Shown here: positions 41,340-49,660 of the stretch, one piece after another
Position numbering within the stretch: the first letter of the stretch is position 1
Layout of the letters: the number at the start of each line of letters is the position of its first letter
Origin: Paractinoplanes brasiliensis
Lineage (GTDB): Bacteria; Actinomycetota; Actinomycetes; Mycobacteriales; Micromonosporaceae
Length of the DNA stretch: 64,000 nucleotides
Direction: 5' to 3'
Assembly (NCBI RefSeq): GCF_004362215.1
Contig: NZ_SNWR01000002.1
Location: 434,001-498,000 of the forward strand
Notes under the pieces: generated by a model
The model's input: the letters and a program-made list of their open reading frames with translations, nothing else
Told to the model about the DNA's origin: nothing
Databases searched by the model: none
Position numbers and translations under genes: made by a program

Positions 41340-42446
41340 GTGGAACCCCTGCACACCGCGCGCCGCCTGTCGGCAGCCGTGCTGGCGGTGAGCAACCAGC
41401 TCACCGTCCCCGAGGTGCTGCAGACCATCGTCGACACCGCCCGCGAGCTGGCCTCGGCCGAGTACGCGGCGCTCGGCGTGCCCGACGACGGCGGCTCGTT
41501 CGCCCAGTTCCTCGTCTCCGGGGTCACCGACGCGCAGCAGGCGGCGATCGGACCGCTGCCCCGCCAGCACGGCTTCCTGGCCGTCATGTTGCGCGAGCAC
41601 CGGGCCCAGCGGCTCGACGACATCCGCGCCGACCCGCGTTTCGCCTGGTGGCCGTCGGCGCACCCGGTGCTTCAGGCGTTCCTCGGCGTGCCCATCGTCA
41701 GCGGCGACGAGATTCTGGGCGCGCTCTACCTGGCCAACAAGCCGGGCGGCTTCACCGACGAGGACGAGGAGCTCGTACGCGTCCTGGCCGCGCACGCCGC
41801 GATCGCGTTGACCAACGCCCGCCTGCACGAGCGTAACCGCGAGCTCACGATCGCCGAGGAACGGGCACGGCTCGCCCATGACCTGCACGACGCGGTCGCC
41901 CAGCGGCTGTTCGGGTTGCGTCTCACCGCGCAGGCGGCCGACCTGCTGATCGCCCGTGACCCGGCCGCGGCCCGGCTCCGGCTGGCCGAGGTGTCCGCCC
42001 TGGCCCGCGAGGCCGCCGAGGAACTGCACGCCGCCGTGCTGGAGCTGCGGCCGGCCCGGCTCGAGCAGGACGGTTTGACCGATGTGCTGCGCAAACAGGT
42101 GCGGATCCTCGACCGGGCGTCCGTCCCCAAGCTCGTGTTCCACGACGAAGACCCCGCGGTGCTGCCCCCGGCCCAGCAGACGGTGATGCTGCGCGTGGCT
42201 CAAGAGGCACTGCACAACGCCGTACGCCATTCCGGCGCGACGCTGATCGAGGTGCGCCTGGCCGGCCGGGTGCTGGAGGTGGCCGACGACGGGACGGGCT
42301 TCGACGTCGAGCAGACCCTGAAAGCGGGCCGCAGCCTGGGCCTCCGCTCGATGCGTGACCGGGCCTGCCAGGTGCGCGGCAAGGCCACGATCACGTCGTC
42401 GCCGGGCCGGGGCACGGTCGTCCGGCTGGAGGTGCCCGGTGTCTGA
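41340..42446 (+). CDS. GAF-domain sensor histidine kinase
   Basis: A 368-residue cytoplasmic kinase. One GAF domain (about 20-160; FLGVPIVSGDEILGALYLANKPGGFTDEDEEL), HisKA_3 with LAHDLHDAVAQRLFGL (His near 178-182) and HATPase with LRVAQEALHNAVRHSGA, ADDGTGF and LGLRSMRDRA. The layout matches DevS/DosS-like kinases but with a single GAF domain; I see nothing that proves heme binding. GTG start at 41340. The stop is overlapped by the regulator gene. Probably senses redox, oxygen or a small ligand and controls the following stress block. Confidence 0.88.
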   Translation: MEPLHTARRLSAAVLAVSNQLTVPEVLQTIVDTARELASAEYAALGVPDDGGSFAQFLVSGVTDAQQAAIGPLPRQHGFLAVMLREHRAQRLDDIRADPRFAWWPSAHPVLQAFLGVPIVSGDEILGALYLANKPGGFTDEDEELVRVLAAHAAIALTNARLHERNRELTIAEERARLAHDLHDAVAQRLFGLRLTAQAADLLIARDPAAARLRLAEVSALAREAAEELHAAVLELRPARLEQDGLTDVLRKQVRILDRASVPKLVFHDEDPAVLPPAQQTVMLRVAQEALHNAVRHSGATLIEVRLAGRVLEVADDGTGFDVEQTLKAGRSLGLRSMRDRACQVRGKATITSSPGRGTVVRLEVPGV

Positions 42447-43068
42447 GATCCGTGTGCTCATCGTCGACGACCATCCCGCCGTACGGAGTGGGTTGCGGAC
42501 CTTTCTCGACCTGGCCGGGGACTTGATCGTGACCGGGGAGGCGGCCGACGGGCCCACCGCCCTCGAACTCATCGAGACGACCGAGCCCGACGTCGTGCTG
42601 CTCGACATGGTGCTGCCCGGCATGGACGGCGTCGCGGTGCTGCGGGAAATGCGCCGGCGCAGCCTTCCCGCCAAGGTTCTGGTGGTCTCCAGCTTCAGCG
42701 ACCGTCTGGCGGCCGCGATGCATGCGGGCGCCCGTGGCTACCTCTCCAAGGACGTCGACCCGAACGCACTGGTCGCCGCGGTCCGGTCGGTCCACGCGGG
42801 CCACCTGCTGCTCGAACCCGACGTCGCCGCAAGCCTGCTCGGCACCACCACCGCCGGCGGCCCGGTCCTGACCGTCCGCGAGCTCGACGTGCTCGCCCTG
42901 ATCGCCGAGGGCCGCTCCAACCGCGAGATCGCCCGCGCCCTTGTCGTGGCCGAGAAAACCGTCAAAACGCACGTGTCCAGCATCCTGATGAAGCTCGGCC
43001 TGGCCGACCGCACCCAGGCCGCCTTGCACGCCGTACGCACCGGCCTGGTCCCCGACAAGCGCCGGTGA
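42439..43068 (+). CDS. LuxR/NarL-family response regulator (DevR-like)
   Basis: A 209-residue regulator: receiver with Asp10-Asp11, phospho-acceptor Asp56 (VVLLDMVLPG) and Lys in YLSKDVD; LuxR HTH LTVRELDVLALIAEGRSNREIARALVVAEKTVKTHVSSIL, very similar in layout to DevR/DosR. GTG start inside the kinase gene (8-base overlap). The block of stress genes downstream carries a shared palindrome, for which this protein is the nearest candidate binder (inference). Confidence 0.9.
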   Translation: MSEIRVLIVDDHPAVRSGLRTFLDLAGDLIVTGEAADGPTALELIETTEPDVVLLDMVLPGMDGVAVLREMRRRSLPAKVLVVSSFSDRLAAAMHAGARGYLSKDVDPNALVAAVRSVHAGHLLLEPDVAASLLGTTTAGGPVLTVRELDVLALIAEGRSNREIARALVVAEKTVKTHVSSILMKLGLADRTQAALHAVRTGLVPDKRR

Positions 43069-43110
43069 CCCGTCATGATCGCGTCCCGCGACTTCGCCGG
43101 CTCGAGGCGC

Positions 43111-43254
43111 TCAGCACGCGGTGGGTACGTCCCATGACCACATGGAGCCGCCCGTGCGTCGCAACGTGACCGGCAGGCCCGCCTCACGCACCGTAACGAT
43201 CAACTGTTCCAGATCGGCCGGGTCGGGACAGGGCACGGCGGGCCTGTCCGGCGG
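43111..43254 (-). pseudogene. Possible histidine-kinase remnant in the 480-base gap
   Basis: The gap 43069-43548 has no intact gene. On the minus strand it reads DLEQLIVTVREAGLPVTLRRTGG before a TGA at 43111-43113. That string matches the stretch just before the ATPase domain of NarL-type histidine kinases, but the ATPase itself is missing. No start found. The rest of the gap shows nothing I can assign apart from the palindrome at 43467. Confidence 0.3.
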
Positions 43255-43466
43255 TCCGGGCCGGCCGGTGATGCACCGATGATGGGCAGCGGGCGACCCC
43301 TGCCGCGTCTGCCCGGGAGCAGAGCCGCCGGGTCCCCCTGAGAACAGCGACCGGGGCCGCGACGTACTACTCCTGGCGTATCCGCCTCTGACGGGTCGCG
43401 CGCCGGAACAGGAACACGCTGACCGCTTCGTGCCCGCCGGAGGCGTGGGCCGGGGCCGGCGGGCGG

Positions 43467-43484
43467 TTCATTCCCTGCGGATGA
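43467..43484. promoter_or_regulatory. Regulon palindrome, copy A
   Basis: TTCATTCCCTGCGGATGA, 65-82 bases upstream of the membrane protein at 43549, which starts a five-gene operon including the P-type ATPase. Matches the 18-bp consensus shared by seven sites in this block. Confidence 0.55.
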
Positions 43485-43548
43485 GGACCGGGGGAGGGGG
43501 CGCGGGGACGCTCAGGGCGGCATCTGTGGGCTGACCCAGGAGGACAGC

Positions 43549-44034
43549 ATGTCCGGAATGAACGTACCCCTCGATCCGCGGCCCAGCCCGGCCGTCAACG
43601 CGGGGAAGTTGTGGGCCGGCGGCGCCGCGACGGCGGCGGTGGCGGCTCTGATCGCTGTGGCCGGGATTCTGCTGGGGCGGGGGCTGTTCGACGTCGAGGT
43701 GCTGGCGCCGAAGGGGCAGGGAACGTGGGGGGACGCGTCGACCGGCTGGTACGCGCTCGGCGCCGGAGTGGCGGCCCTGCTGGCCACCGGGCTGTTGCAC
43801 GTGCTGCTGCTGACCACACCCCGGCCGATGCGGTTCTTCGGCTGGGTGATCGCCCTGGCCACCGTGGTGGGCATGCTCGCGCCGTTCGTCACGGATGCGA
43901 GCACCGGCGCCCGGTTCTACACCTCCGGCCTGAATTTCGTGCTGGGGGTGGCGATCGGGTCCCTGGTCGCCGGTGTCGGCAAGTCGGCCCTGATCCCGGT
44001 GGCGGCGCGCCCGGCCGCCCGGCCCCAGTGGTGA
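43549..44034 (+). CDS. Four-helix membrane protein (DUF6069-like)
   Basis: 161 residues with four hydrophobic helices (KLWAGGAATAAVAALIAVAGILL, YALGAGVAALLATGLLHVLLL, FFGWVIALATVVGMLAPFV, GLNFVLGVAIGSLVAGV). The pattern resembles small actinobacterial four-helix families such as DUF6069; this label is tentative. ATG preceded by CAGGAGGA. First gene of the stress operon, 10 bases before the ATPase gene. Confidence 0.75.
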   Translation: MSGMNVPLDPRPSPAVNAGKLWAGGAATAAVAALIAVAGILLGRGLFDVEVLAPKGQGTWGDASTGWYALGAGVAALLATGLLHVLLLTTPRPMRFFGWVIALATVVGMLAPFVTDASTGARFYTSGLNFVLGVAIGSLVAGVGKSALIPVAARPAARPQW

Positions 44035-44044
44035 GGAGCCCTCG

Positions 44045-46744
44045 ATGGCCACGATGACCGAGGACAAGCAGGCGCCCGCGTTCCACGTGCTGTCCGTGAT
44101 CGAGGCGCTGCAGGCCGAGCAGGTCGATCAGCGCAGCGGTCTGAGCAGCGAGGAGGCGACGAAACGCCGGTCTCAGCACGGGCCCAACAAGTTCGCCGAG
44201 ACCAAGAAGGAACCTTGGTGGCGGTCCTTCGTACGGCAGTACGCCGACCCGATGCAGCTGGTGCTCCTGGCAGCCGGCATCGGCAGCCTCTTTCCGCTCA
44301 AGCAGTGGGGAACCGGTGTCCTGCTGATCGCTCTCACCCTGCTCAACGCGGCGCTCGGGCTGCATCAGGAGGGTAAGGCCGCGGCCGCCATCGACGCGCT
44401 GCAGAAGATGATGATCATCAAGACCAAGGTGCGGCGGGACGGAACCCTCACCGAGCTTGCGGCCGAGGAGCTTGTGCCCGGTGATGTCGTGCTGGTCGAG
44501 GCGGGTGATGTCGTGCCCGCCGACGGGCGGTTGCTGCGCGCGGCGATGCTTGAGATCGACGAGTCGGCGCTCACCGGCGAGAGCCTGCCGGTGGCCAAGA
44601 ACGTCGAGGCGATCGCCAAGGTGGACACCGACCTGGGCGACCGCGCGGACATGGCGTACATGAACACGAACGTCACCCGGGGCTCGGGAGAGCTGGTGGT
44701 CACCGCGACCGGCATGACGACCGAGGTCGGCCGCATCTCGGGCATGCTGCAGACCGAGAAGGACGCCGAGACCCCGCTGACCCGGCAGCTGGCCAAGCTG
44801 ACCAACCAGATCCTGATCGTGGCCGGCATCGCGCTGTTCGCCTCCGTGGTCATCAACCTGGCCCGCGGCAACTCGTTCAACGTCGTGTTCACCGCGGCCA
44901 TCGCGTTCGCCATCTCGGCCATCCCGACCGGCCTGCCCGCCGTGGTCACCACGATCCTGTCGCTCGGCACCCAGCTGCTGGCCAGGGCCAACGCGATCGT
45001 CAAGCGCCTGCGCTCGACCGAGACGCTCGGCTCGACCTCGGCCATCAACAGCGACAAGACCGGCACGCTCACGCTCAACCAGATGACCGCGACCGAGATG
45101 ACCATCCCCGGGCGCCGTTACCTGATCTCGGGCGGGGGTTACGCCACCGACGGTGTGATCAAACGGGTGGCGGGGCAGCCCGAGGTGCCGCTGGAGCCGT
45201 TCCTTCTGCCGATGATCCTGGCCTCGGACGCCGTGGTGCGCGACGGCAAACTGATCGGCGACCCGACCGAGGGCGCTCTGGTGGTGCTGGCCGAGAAGGG
45301 CGGGCTGGACGCGGAGGCGACCCGGGAACGGTATCCGCGCGTGGCCGAGCTGCCGTTCGACGCCGCGTACAAGATGATGGCGACCTTCCACCGGATGGAC
45401 GGCGTGATCCGCTGCTTCGTCAAGGGCGCGCCCGACCAGCTGCTGATGCGCGCTGGTCAGGTGCCCGGCGACGATCTCACCCCGGTCCCGGTCGACGACG
45501 CGTTCCGGGTGCGGTACCTGGCCGAGAACACCCGGCTGGCCCAGCAGGGCCTGCGGGTGATGGCCACCGGCAGCAAGGACTTCGACCCTGAGACGTTCGA
45601 CCCCGGCGGGGATCTGCTGGCCATGCTGGACGGGCTGACCGTGCTCACCCTGGTCGGCATCGTGGACCCGCCGCGACCGCAGGCGCAGGCCGCCATCGAG
45701 CAGGCCCACGCGGCGGGCATCGAGGTCCGCATGATCACCGGCGACCATGCGGTGACGGCGGCCGCGATCGCCGGCAAACTCGGCATCCGCGGGCGGGCGA
45801 TCACGGGCGCCGAGTTCGCCGCGATGAGCGACGAGGAGGCCGACCGCGAGATCGGCGGCATCGGCGTGATCGCCCGGGTCACCCCGGAGCACAAGGTACG
45901 CCTGGTCGAGGTGCTCAAACGCAAGGGCCACATCGTCGCGATGACCGGCGACGGCGTGAACGACGCCCCGGCGCTCAAGAAGGCCGACATCGGCATCGCG
46001 ATGGGGATCACCGGCACCGAGGTCAGCAAGGAAGCCGCCGCGATGATCCTGACCGACGACGACTTCGCCACCATCGTCAAGGCGGTCGAGCTGGGCCGGG
46101 CCCTCTACGCCAACCTCAAGAAGTACATCTTCTTCCAGATGGGCGTGCTCGCCGCCATGATCGTCACGTTCCTGTCGGCCAGCATCTTCAACATCGCCGC
46201 CGGGGTGCCGTTCGTGCCGTTGCAGACCTTGTGGCTCAACTTCACCACGCAGGTCTTCCAGTCGGTCGGCCTCGGATACGGCAAGGCCGAGCCGGACATC
46301 ATGCGCCGGCCGCCCCGCCGTTCCGACGAGCCGTTGCTGACCGGCCGGGCGCTGGGCTGGCTGGGCATCGTCGGCCTGATCATGGGTGTGGCCACGCTCG
46401 TGCTGATCTGGGCGGCCGACCGCGAGTACGGCGTCGAGGTGGCCCGGACCATGGGCCTGACCTCGTTCTCCATCGCGAACCTGGTCTTCTCGTTCACGGT
46501 CCGCAGTGACATCCGCTCGGTGTTCAGCCTGGAGACCTTCGGCGACCGGCGTTTCCTGATCACCACGGGGATGTCGGTCGCGGCGATCCTGCTCGCCACC
46601 GAGCTGGGCCTGTTCCAGCGCATCCTGCAGACCACCAGCCTGAACCTCGGCCAGTGGGCGGTCTGCCTGCTCGTCGGCCTGGTCGTGATCGTGCCGACCG
46701 AACTCCGCAAGATCGTGCTCCGACGGAAGGCGGGTGTGTCATGA
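44045..46744 (+). CDS. P-type cation-transporting ATPase (Ca2+/CtpF-like)
   Basis: An 899-residue P2-type ATPase with N-terminal cation ATPase domain, actuator motif TGES (about 177), phosphorylation motif SDKTGTLT (Asp about 337), KGAPDQLL (nucleotide-binding), TGDGVNDAPALKKADIGIAMG hinge, and ten-helix layout with PTGLPA in helix 4 and FTTQVFQSVGLGYGKAE/WLNF in the C-terminal half. An unusual Asn replaces the common Cys before SDKTGT (INSDKTGT). Related CtpF of mycobacteria is hypoxia-induced. Likely Ca2+ or similar export. ATG at 44045. Confidence 0.9.
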   Translation: MATMTEDKQAPAFHVLSVIEALQAEQVDQRSGLSSEEATKRRSQHGPNKFAETKKEPWWRSFVRQYADPMQLVLLAAGIGSLFPLKQWGTGVLLIALTLLNAALGLHQEGKAAAAIDALQKMMIIKTKVRRDGTLTELAAEELVPGDVVLVEAGDVVPADGRLLRAAMLEIDESALTGESLPVAKNVEAIAKVDTDLGDRADMAYMNTNVTRGSGELVVTATGMTTEVGRISGMLQTEKDAETPLTRQLAKLTNQILIVAGIALFASVVINLARGNSFNVVFTAAIAFAISAIPTGLPAVVTTILSLGTQLLARANAIVKRLRSTETLGSTSAINSDKTGTLTLNQMTATEMTIPGRRYLISGGGYATDGVIKRVAGQPEVPLEPFLLPMILASDAVVRDGKLIGDPTEGALVVLAEKGGLDAEATRERYPRVAELPFDAAYKMMATFHRMDGVIRCFVKGAPDQLLMRAGQVPGDDLTPVPVDDAFRVRYLAENTRLAQQGLRVMATGSKDFDPETFDPGGDLLAMLDGLTVLTLVGIVDPPRPQAQAAIEQAHAAGIEVRMITGDHAVTAAAIAGKLGIRGRAITGAEFAAMSDEEADREIGGIGVIARVTPEHKVRLVEVLKRKGHIVAMTGDGVNDAPALKKADIGIAMGITGTEVSKEAAAMILTDDDFATIVKAVELGRALYANLKKYIFFQMGVLAAMIVTFLSASIFNIAAGVPFVPLQTLWLNFTTQVFQSVGLGYGKAEPDIMRRPPRRSDEPLLTGRALGWLGIVGLIMGVATLVLIWAADREYGVEVARTMGLTSFSIANLVFSFTVRSDIRSVFSLETFGDRRFLITTGMSVAAILLATELGLFQRILQTTSLNLGQWAVCLLVGLVVIVPTELRKIVLRRKAGVS

Positions 46745-47151
46745 CCTCACCAGGACTGCTCGGCTGGGGTGACGTGGCGATCGGGGCCGTGGTCCGTACG
46801 CGCGAGAACGCCGTGCTCGTAGCCGAACGGCTGCGTGCCCGGGTGGGCAGCTGGGAGGCCGGGGCTTCGGGCCTGCGGGAGCGCCTGGCCGAGCGGGGCG
46901 CGATCGAACGCGGCCGGGTCACCACGGCCGGCTCGCGGATGCTCGACCAGCTGATCGACATCCCGCTCGAACGGGTGCTCCGGCTGCTGGAGAACGAGCC
47001 CGACCGCATCCGCGTGCTCGTACGGGGTCAGCGCGAGACGATCGTCGAGGAAGTGGTCGGCCGGGTGCGTTCCTCGGCCACGGCCGGCGACGAGGCTGTT
47101 GACCGGCTCACCCTGCGGATGGGCCGGCGGGCCCCGACCGACTCGCGGTGA
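46741..47151 (+). CDS. Hypothetical protein of the stress operon
   Basis: 136 residues, charged and mostly helical (VRTRENAVLVAERLRARVGSWEAG, IPLERVLRLLENEPDRIRVLVRGQRETIVEEVVGRVR). No signal or helix in the membrane. ATG overlaps the ATPase stop (ATGA) and the RDD gene overlaps its end, so it is tightly coupled to both. No family recognised; possibly a regulator or chaperone of the ATPase. Confidence 0.75.
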   Translation: MTSPGLLGWGDVAIGAVVRTRENAVLVAERLRARVGSWEAGASGLRERLAERGAIERGRVTTAGSRMLDQLIDIPLERVLRLLENEPDRIRVLVRGQRETIVEEVVGRVRSSATAGDEAVDRLTLRMGRRAPTDSR

Positions 47152-47564
47152 ACACCTACGCCGGGCTGGTCAGTCGCTTCCTCGCGTACGTGCTGGACGC
47201 CCTGATCGTCTCGGTGCTCGCCGGCGCCGCGGCGGCCGTCCTGGGGCTGGTCGCCTCGGTCGTCGGTTACGAGGCCCGCGAGCTGGCCCGCGCGGTCGTC
47301 TCCACCTATGTCGTCTTCCTGCCCGCCCTCCTCGCGATCTACTGCGCCCTGTTCTGGCTGCTGGCCGGGCGGACCCCGGGCATGGCCGTGCTGGGCCTGC
47401 GGGTCGTGACCACCCGCGGCGGGCCGGTTCGCTGGCTCGCCGCGCTCGTACGTGCCCTGGTGCTCGCCTACTTCCCGATCGGCGCGCTCTGGCTCCTGGT
47501 GAACCGCCGGCACCAGGGGATCCACGACAAGATCGCGCGCACCGCCGTAGTCCGCAGCTCCTGA
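47148..47564 (+). CDS. RDD-family membrane protein
   Basis: 138 residues with the RDD pattern: GLVSRFLAYVLDALIVSVLAG (R and D at the start of helix 1), two further helices, the GRTPGMAVLGLRVVTTRGG motif and NRRHQGIHDKIARTAVV at the end. GTG start overlapping the previous stop (GTGA). Function of the family is unclear; often ion transport or membrane integrity. Confidence 0.85.
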   Translation: MNTYAGLVSRFLAYVLDALIVSVLAGAAAAVLGLVASVVGYEARELARAVVSTYVVFLPALLAIYCALFWLLAGRTPGMAVLGLRVVTTRGGPVRWLAALVRALVLAYFPIGALWLLVNRRHQGIHDKIARTAVVRSS

Positions 47565-47578
47565 AGGGATCACCGACC

Positions 47579-48700
47579 ATGCTGACCTTGGGTGTCGAAG
47601 AGGAATTCCTGCTGCTCGAACCGGACGGGGCGCTCGCCCCCGCGGCCCCCGCGGTGGTGAGCCGGGCCGGGTGCGCCGAGCAGATCAAGCCGGAGTTCAT
47701 GGCCTACCAGGTGGAGACGGCGACGACCGTCGTCACCGACCTCGCGGAGCTGCGGCGCGAGCTGGGCCGGTTGCGGCTGATCGCGGCCGACGCCGCCGAC
47801 CGGCTGGGCGTACGCCTGGTCGCCGCGGGCACCGCACCGCTGGACACCGGCCCCCCGGTCGTCGTCTCCGACCTGGAGCGCTACCGCGAACTGGCCCGGC
47901 GTTTCCCGGAGGCCGCGGCGCACGGCACGGCCTGCGGCTGCCACGTGCACATCGGCGTGCCCGACCGCGAGCTGGCGGCCGCGGTGCTGACCCGGATGCG
48001 GCCGTGGCTGCCCGCGCTGCTGGCGCTGACGGTGAACTCACCGATCGCCCGGGGCGTCGACACCGGCTGGGCCAGCCACCGATACCACGCGCAACACTAC
48101 TGGCCGACGTTCCGGCCGCCAGGCGTGTGGGCGGGCGCGGAACGCTACGACGAGGCGGTGCGCGCCCTGGTCGCCAACGGGGCCGCGATGGACCCGCAGG
48201 GCATCTACTTCCTGGCCCGGCTCTCACCGCGCTTTCCGACCATCGAGGTGCGGGTTGGCGACACTCTGCTCGACCCGCTCGACACCGTCGTGTTCGCGGG
48301 GGTCGTACGGGCGCTCGTGGCCACGCTGATCGGGGACGTGCGCGGACGGGTCAAGATCCTTCCGGAGCCGGACGCCACCATCCGGGCCCGGCTGATGAAC
48401 GCGGCCTTCGGGCACACCGACCCGGCGGCGCTGCTCGCCCGCATCACCCCGGAGCTGGACCGGGCGGGGGACACGGGCGAGGTCTACGCGGGGTTCGAAC
48501 GGCTGCGGCGCGGAGGGACCGGGGCGCAGCGGCAGCGCCGGCTGTGGCGGGCGTACGGGCCGACGAAGGCTTTCGTCGACGCGCTGGCCGAGGCCACGAC
48601 GCCGGTCGCAGCCATCCGTCAGCCGCCGAGCAGGCGCGACTTCTGCACCTCGAACTCGGAGTCGGTGAGCACGCCCTGGGCCTTGAGCTCGCCGAGCTGA
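47579..48700 (+). CDS. Glutamate-cysteine ligase family 2 (YbdK-type carboxylate-amine ligase)
   Basis: A 373-residue GCS2 enzyme: LTLGVEEEFLLLEPDG, QVETATTVVTDLAELRRELGRLR, CGCHVHIGVPDRELA, ALTVNSPIARGVDTGWASHRY and FPTIEVRVGDTLLDPLDTVVFAG. ATP-dependent ligation of glutamate and an amine; may make gamma-glutamyl-cysteine or an analogue. ATG at 47579. Its last 82 bases overlap the convergent SHOCT gene; the final 25 residues look non-conserved, so the reading frame was probably extended into the neighbour. Confidence 0.87.
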   Translation: MLTLGVEEEFLLLEPDGALAPAAPAVVSRAGCAEQIKPEFMAYQVETATTVVTDLAELRRELGRLRLIAADAADRLGVRLVAAGTAPLDTGPPVVVSDLERYRELARRFPEAAAHGTACGCHVHIGVPDRELAAAVLTRMRPWLPALLALTVNSPIARGVDTGWASHRYHAQHYWPTFRPPGVWAGAERYDEAVRALVANGAAMDPQGIYFLARLSPRFPTIEVRVGDTLLDPLDTVVFAGVVRALVATLIGDVRGRVKILPEPDATIRARLMNAAFGHTDPAALLARITPELDRAGDTGEVYAGFERLRRGGTGAQRQRRLWRAYGPTKAFVDALAEATTPVAAIRQPPSRRDFCTSNSESVSTPWALSSPS

Positions 48701-48882
48701 CGCAACTGGTCGAGCTTGGCCGTCATGTCGTCCGGGGCGGCTTCCTGGTACTCCTGCTCCTCGGCCTGCCGCGACCAGCGGCCGACCTGGCGGCGGGAGA
48801 CACGGTTGGAGACGGCCGTGGCCGTCCCCGCGACGACGGCGGTGCGGGCGATGCCCCGGAGCAGTCCAGGCATCGTGCTCAC
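48619..48882 (-). CDS. SHOCT-domain protein
   Basis: 87 residues: short N-terminal hydrophobic stretch (LLRGIARTAVVAGTATAVS) and a C-terminal SHOCT domain (KLDQLRQLGELKAQGVLTDSEFEVQKSRLL), a membrane-associated oligomerisation motif. GTG at 48882 overlaps the stop of the DUF6325-like gene (GTGA). End overlaps the convergent GCS2 ligase gene by 82 bases. Confidence 0.87.
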   Translation of the reverse strand: MSTMPGLLRGIARTAVVAGTATAVSNRVSRRQVGRWSRQAEEQEYQEAAPDDMTAKLDQLRQLGELKAQGVLTDSEFEVQKSRLLGG

Positions 48883-49328
48883 CCGCCCTGCGAGGTGACG
48901 GCCGGCTCGGTGGCGTCGAGCGCCGCCAGCAGGTCCTGAACCGGAATGCGGCCGCCGGCGACCACGTGGGCGCCGTTGCGCCGCAGCTGGACCGTCAAGG
49001 GAGCGGCCCAGAGGTTCTCGTAGACGAGCACCATCGCCGACGCTCCGGGCGACAGCACCCGGCCGATGTCGCGCAGGTCGTCGCCGCCGAGCATGCCGGA
49101 CGCGGCGCCGTGGAAGGCGCCCAGCCCGTTCGCGTCGAGCTCGCCGCCGTCCATCGTGAACACCGAGCCGTCGGCGCCGCTCCGTACGAACAGGATGTCG
49201 AGCACCCGGATGATGCGACGGTCGACCAGGTCGAGCAGCAGCGGCATCGCGGAGCCGTTGAGGCTGCCGGCCGGGAACTCGAGGCACAGGTAGTCGACCG
49301 GGCCCATCGTCTGCAAATCCTCAGGCAT
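48879..49328 (-). CDS. DUF6325-like protein
   Basis: 149 residues: MGPVDYLCLEFPAGSLNG, LLDLVDRRIIRVLDILFVRSGADGSVF, GASAMVLVYENLWAAPLTVQLRRNGAHVVAGGRIP. This pattern matches small actinobacterial proteins annotated DUF6325 or DUF1269-like, often found with SHOCT proteins. Start ATG behind GGAG, 9 bases after the end of the upstream gene. Role unknown, stress-associated by context. Confidence 0.8.
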   Translation of the reverse strand: MPEDLQTMGPVDYLCLEFPAGSLNGSAMPLLLDLVDRRIIRVLDILFVRSGADGSVFTMDGGELDANGLGAFHGAASGMLGGDDLRDIGRVLSPGASAMVLVYENLWAAPLTVQLRRNGAHVVAGGRIPVQDLLAALDATEPAVTSQGG

Positions 49329-49337
49329 GCCTTCTCC

Positions 49338-49574
49338 TCAGTTGTGCACCAGCGCGGGTCCGCGCGCCGGCTTCTCGGGGGTCTCGTGTGCTCCGTTGCG
49401 CCTGCTCGTCAGGCGCACCACGGCCTGGTCCACGCCGATGCCGATCAGTGCGCCCGCGGACGCGGCGATCAGCGGGAAGACGATCAGGATTCCGTAGTCG
49501 GGCTTGGGCGGGCGGCCGCGCAGGACGTCGTACGCGTCGGCCGTCCGCCGCCGGACAGTGCTCAGGCTGCTCAT
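49338..49574 (-). CDS. Small membrane protein
   Basis: 78 residues from the ATG at 49574 (MSSLSTVRRRTADAYDVLRG) with one clear helix (YGILIVFPLIAASAGALIGIGVDQAVV) and a charged tail. An ATG at 49613 is upstream but lies inside the regulon palindrome, so the inner start is preferred. First gene of the leftward operon with the DUF6325-like and SHOCT genes. Confidence 0.7.
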   Translation of the reverse strand: MSSLSTVRRRTADAYDVLRGRPPKPDYGILIVFPLIAASAGALIGIGVDQAVVRLTSRRNGAHETPEKPARGPALVHN

Positions 49575-49608
49575 GGACCTGAGCGTCCGCCACCGGGCCC
49601 GGCGCAGC

Positions 49609-49626
49609 TTCATCCCGGGCGGATGA
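49609..49626. promoter_or_regulatory. Regulon palindrome, copy B
   Basis: TTCATCCCGGGCGGATGA, the best copy of the consensus. It is centred between divergent genes, 35-52 bases from both proposed starts (49574 and 49661). Confidence 0.6.
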
Positions 49627-49660
49627 TGCCGCGCCCGGCGGGCTTCGCGACCGTCATCTC

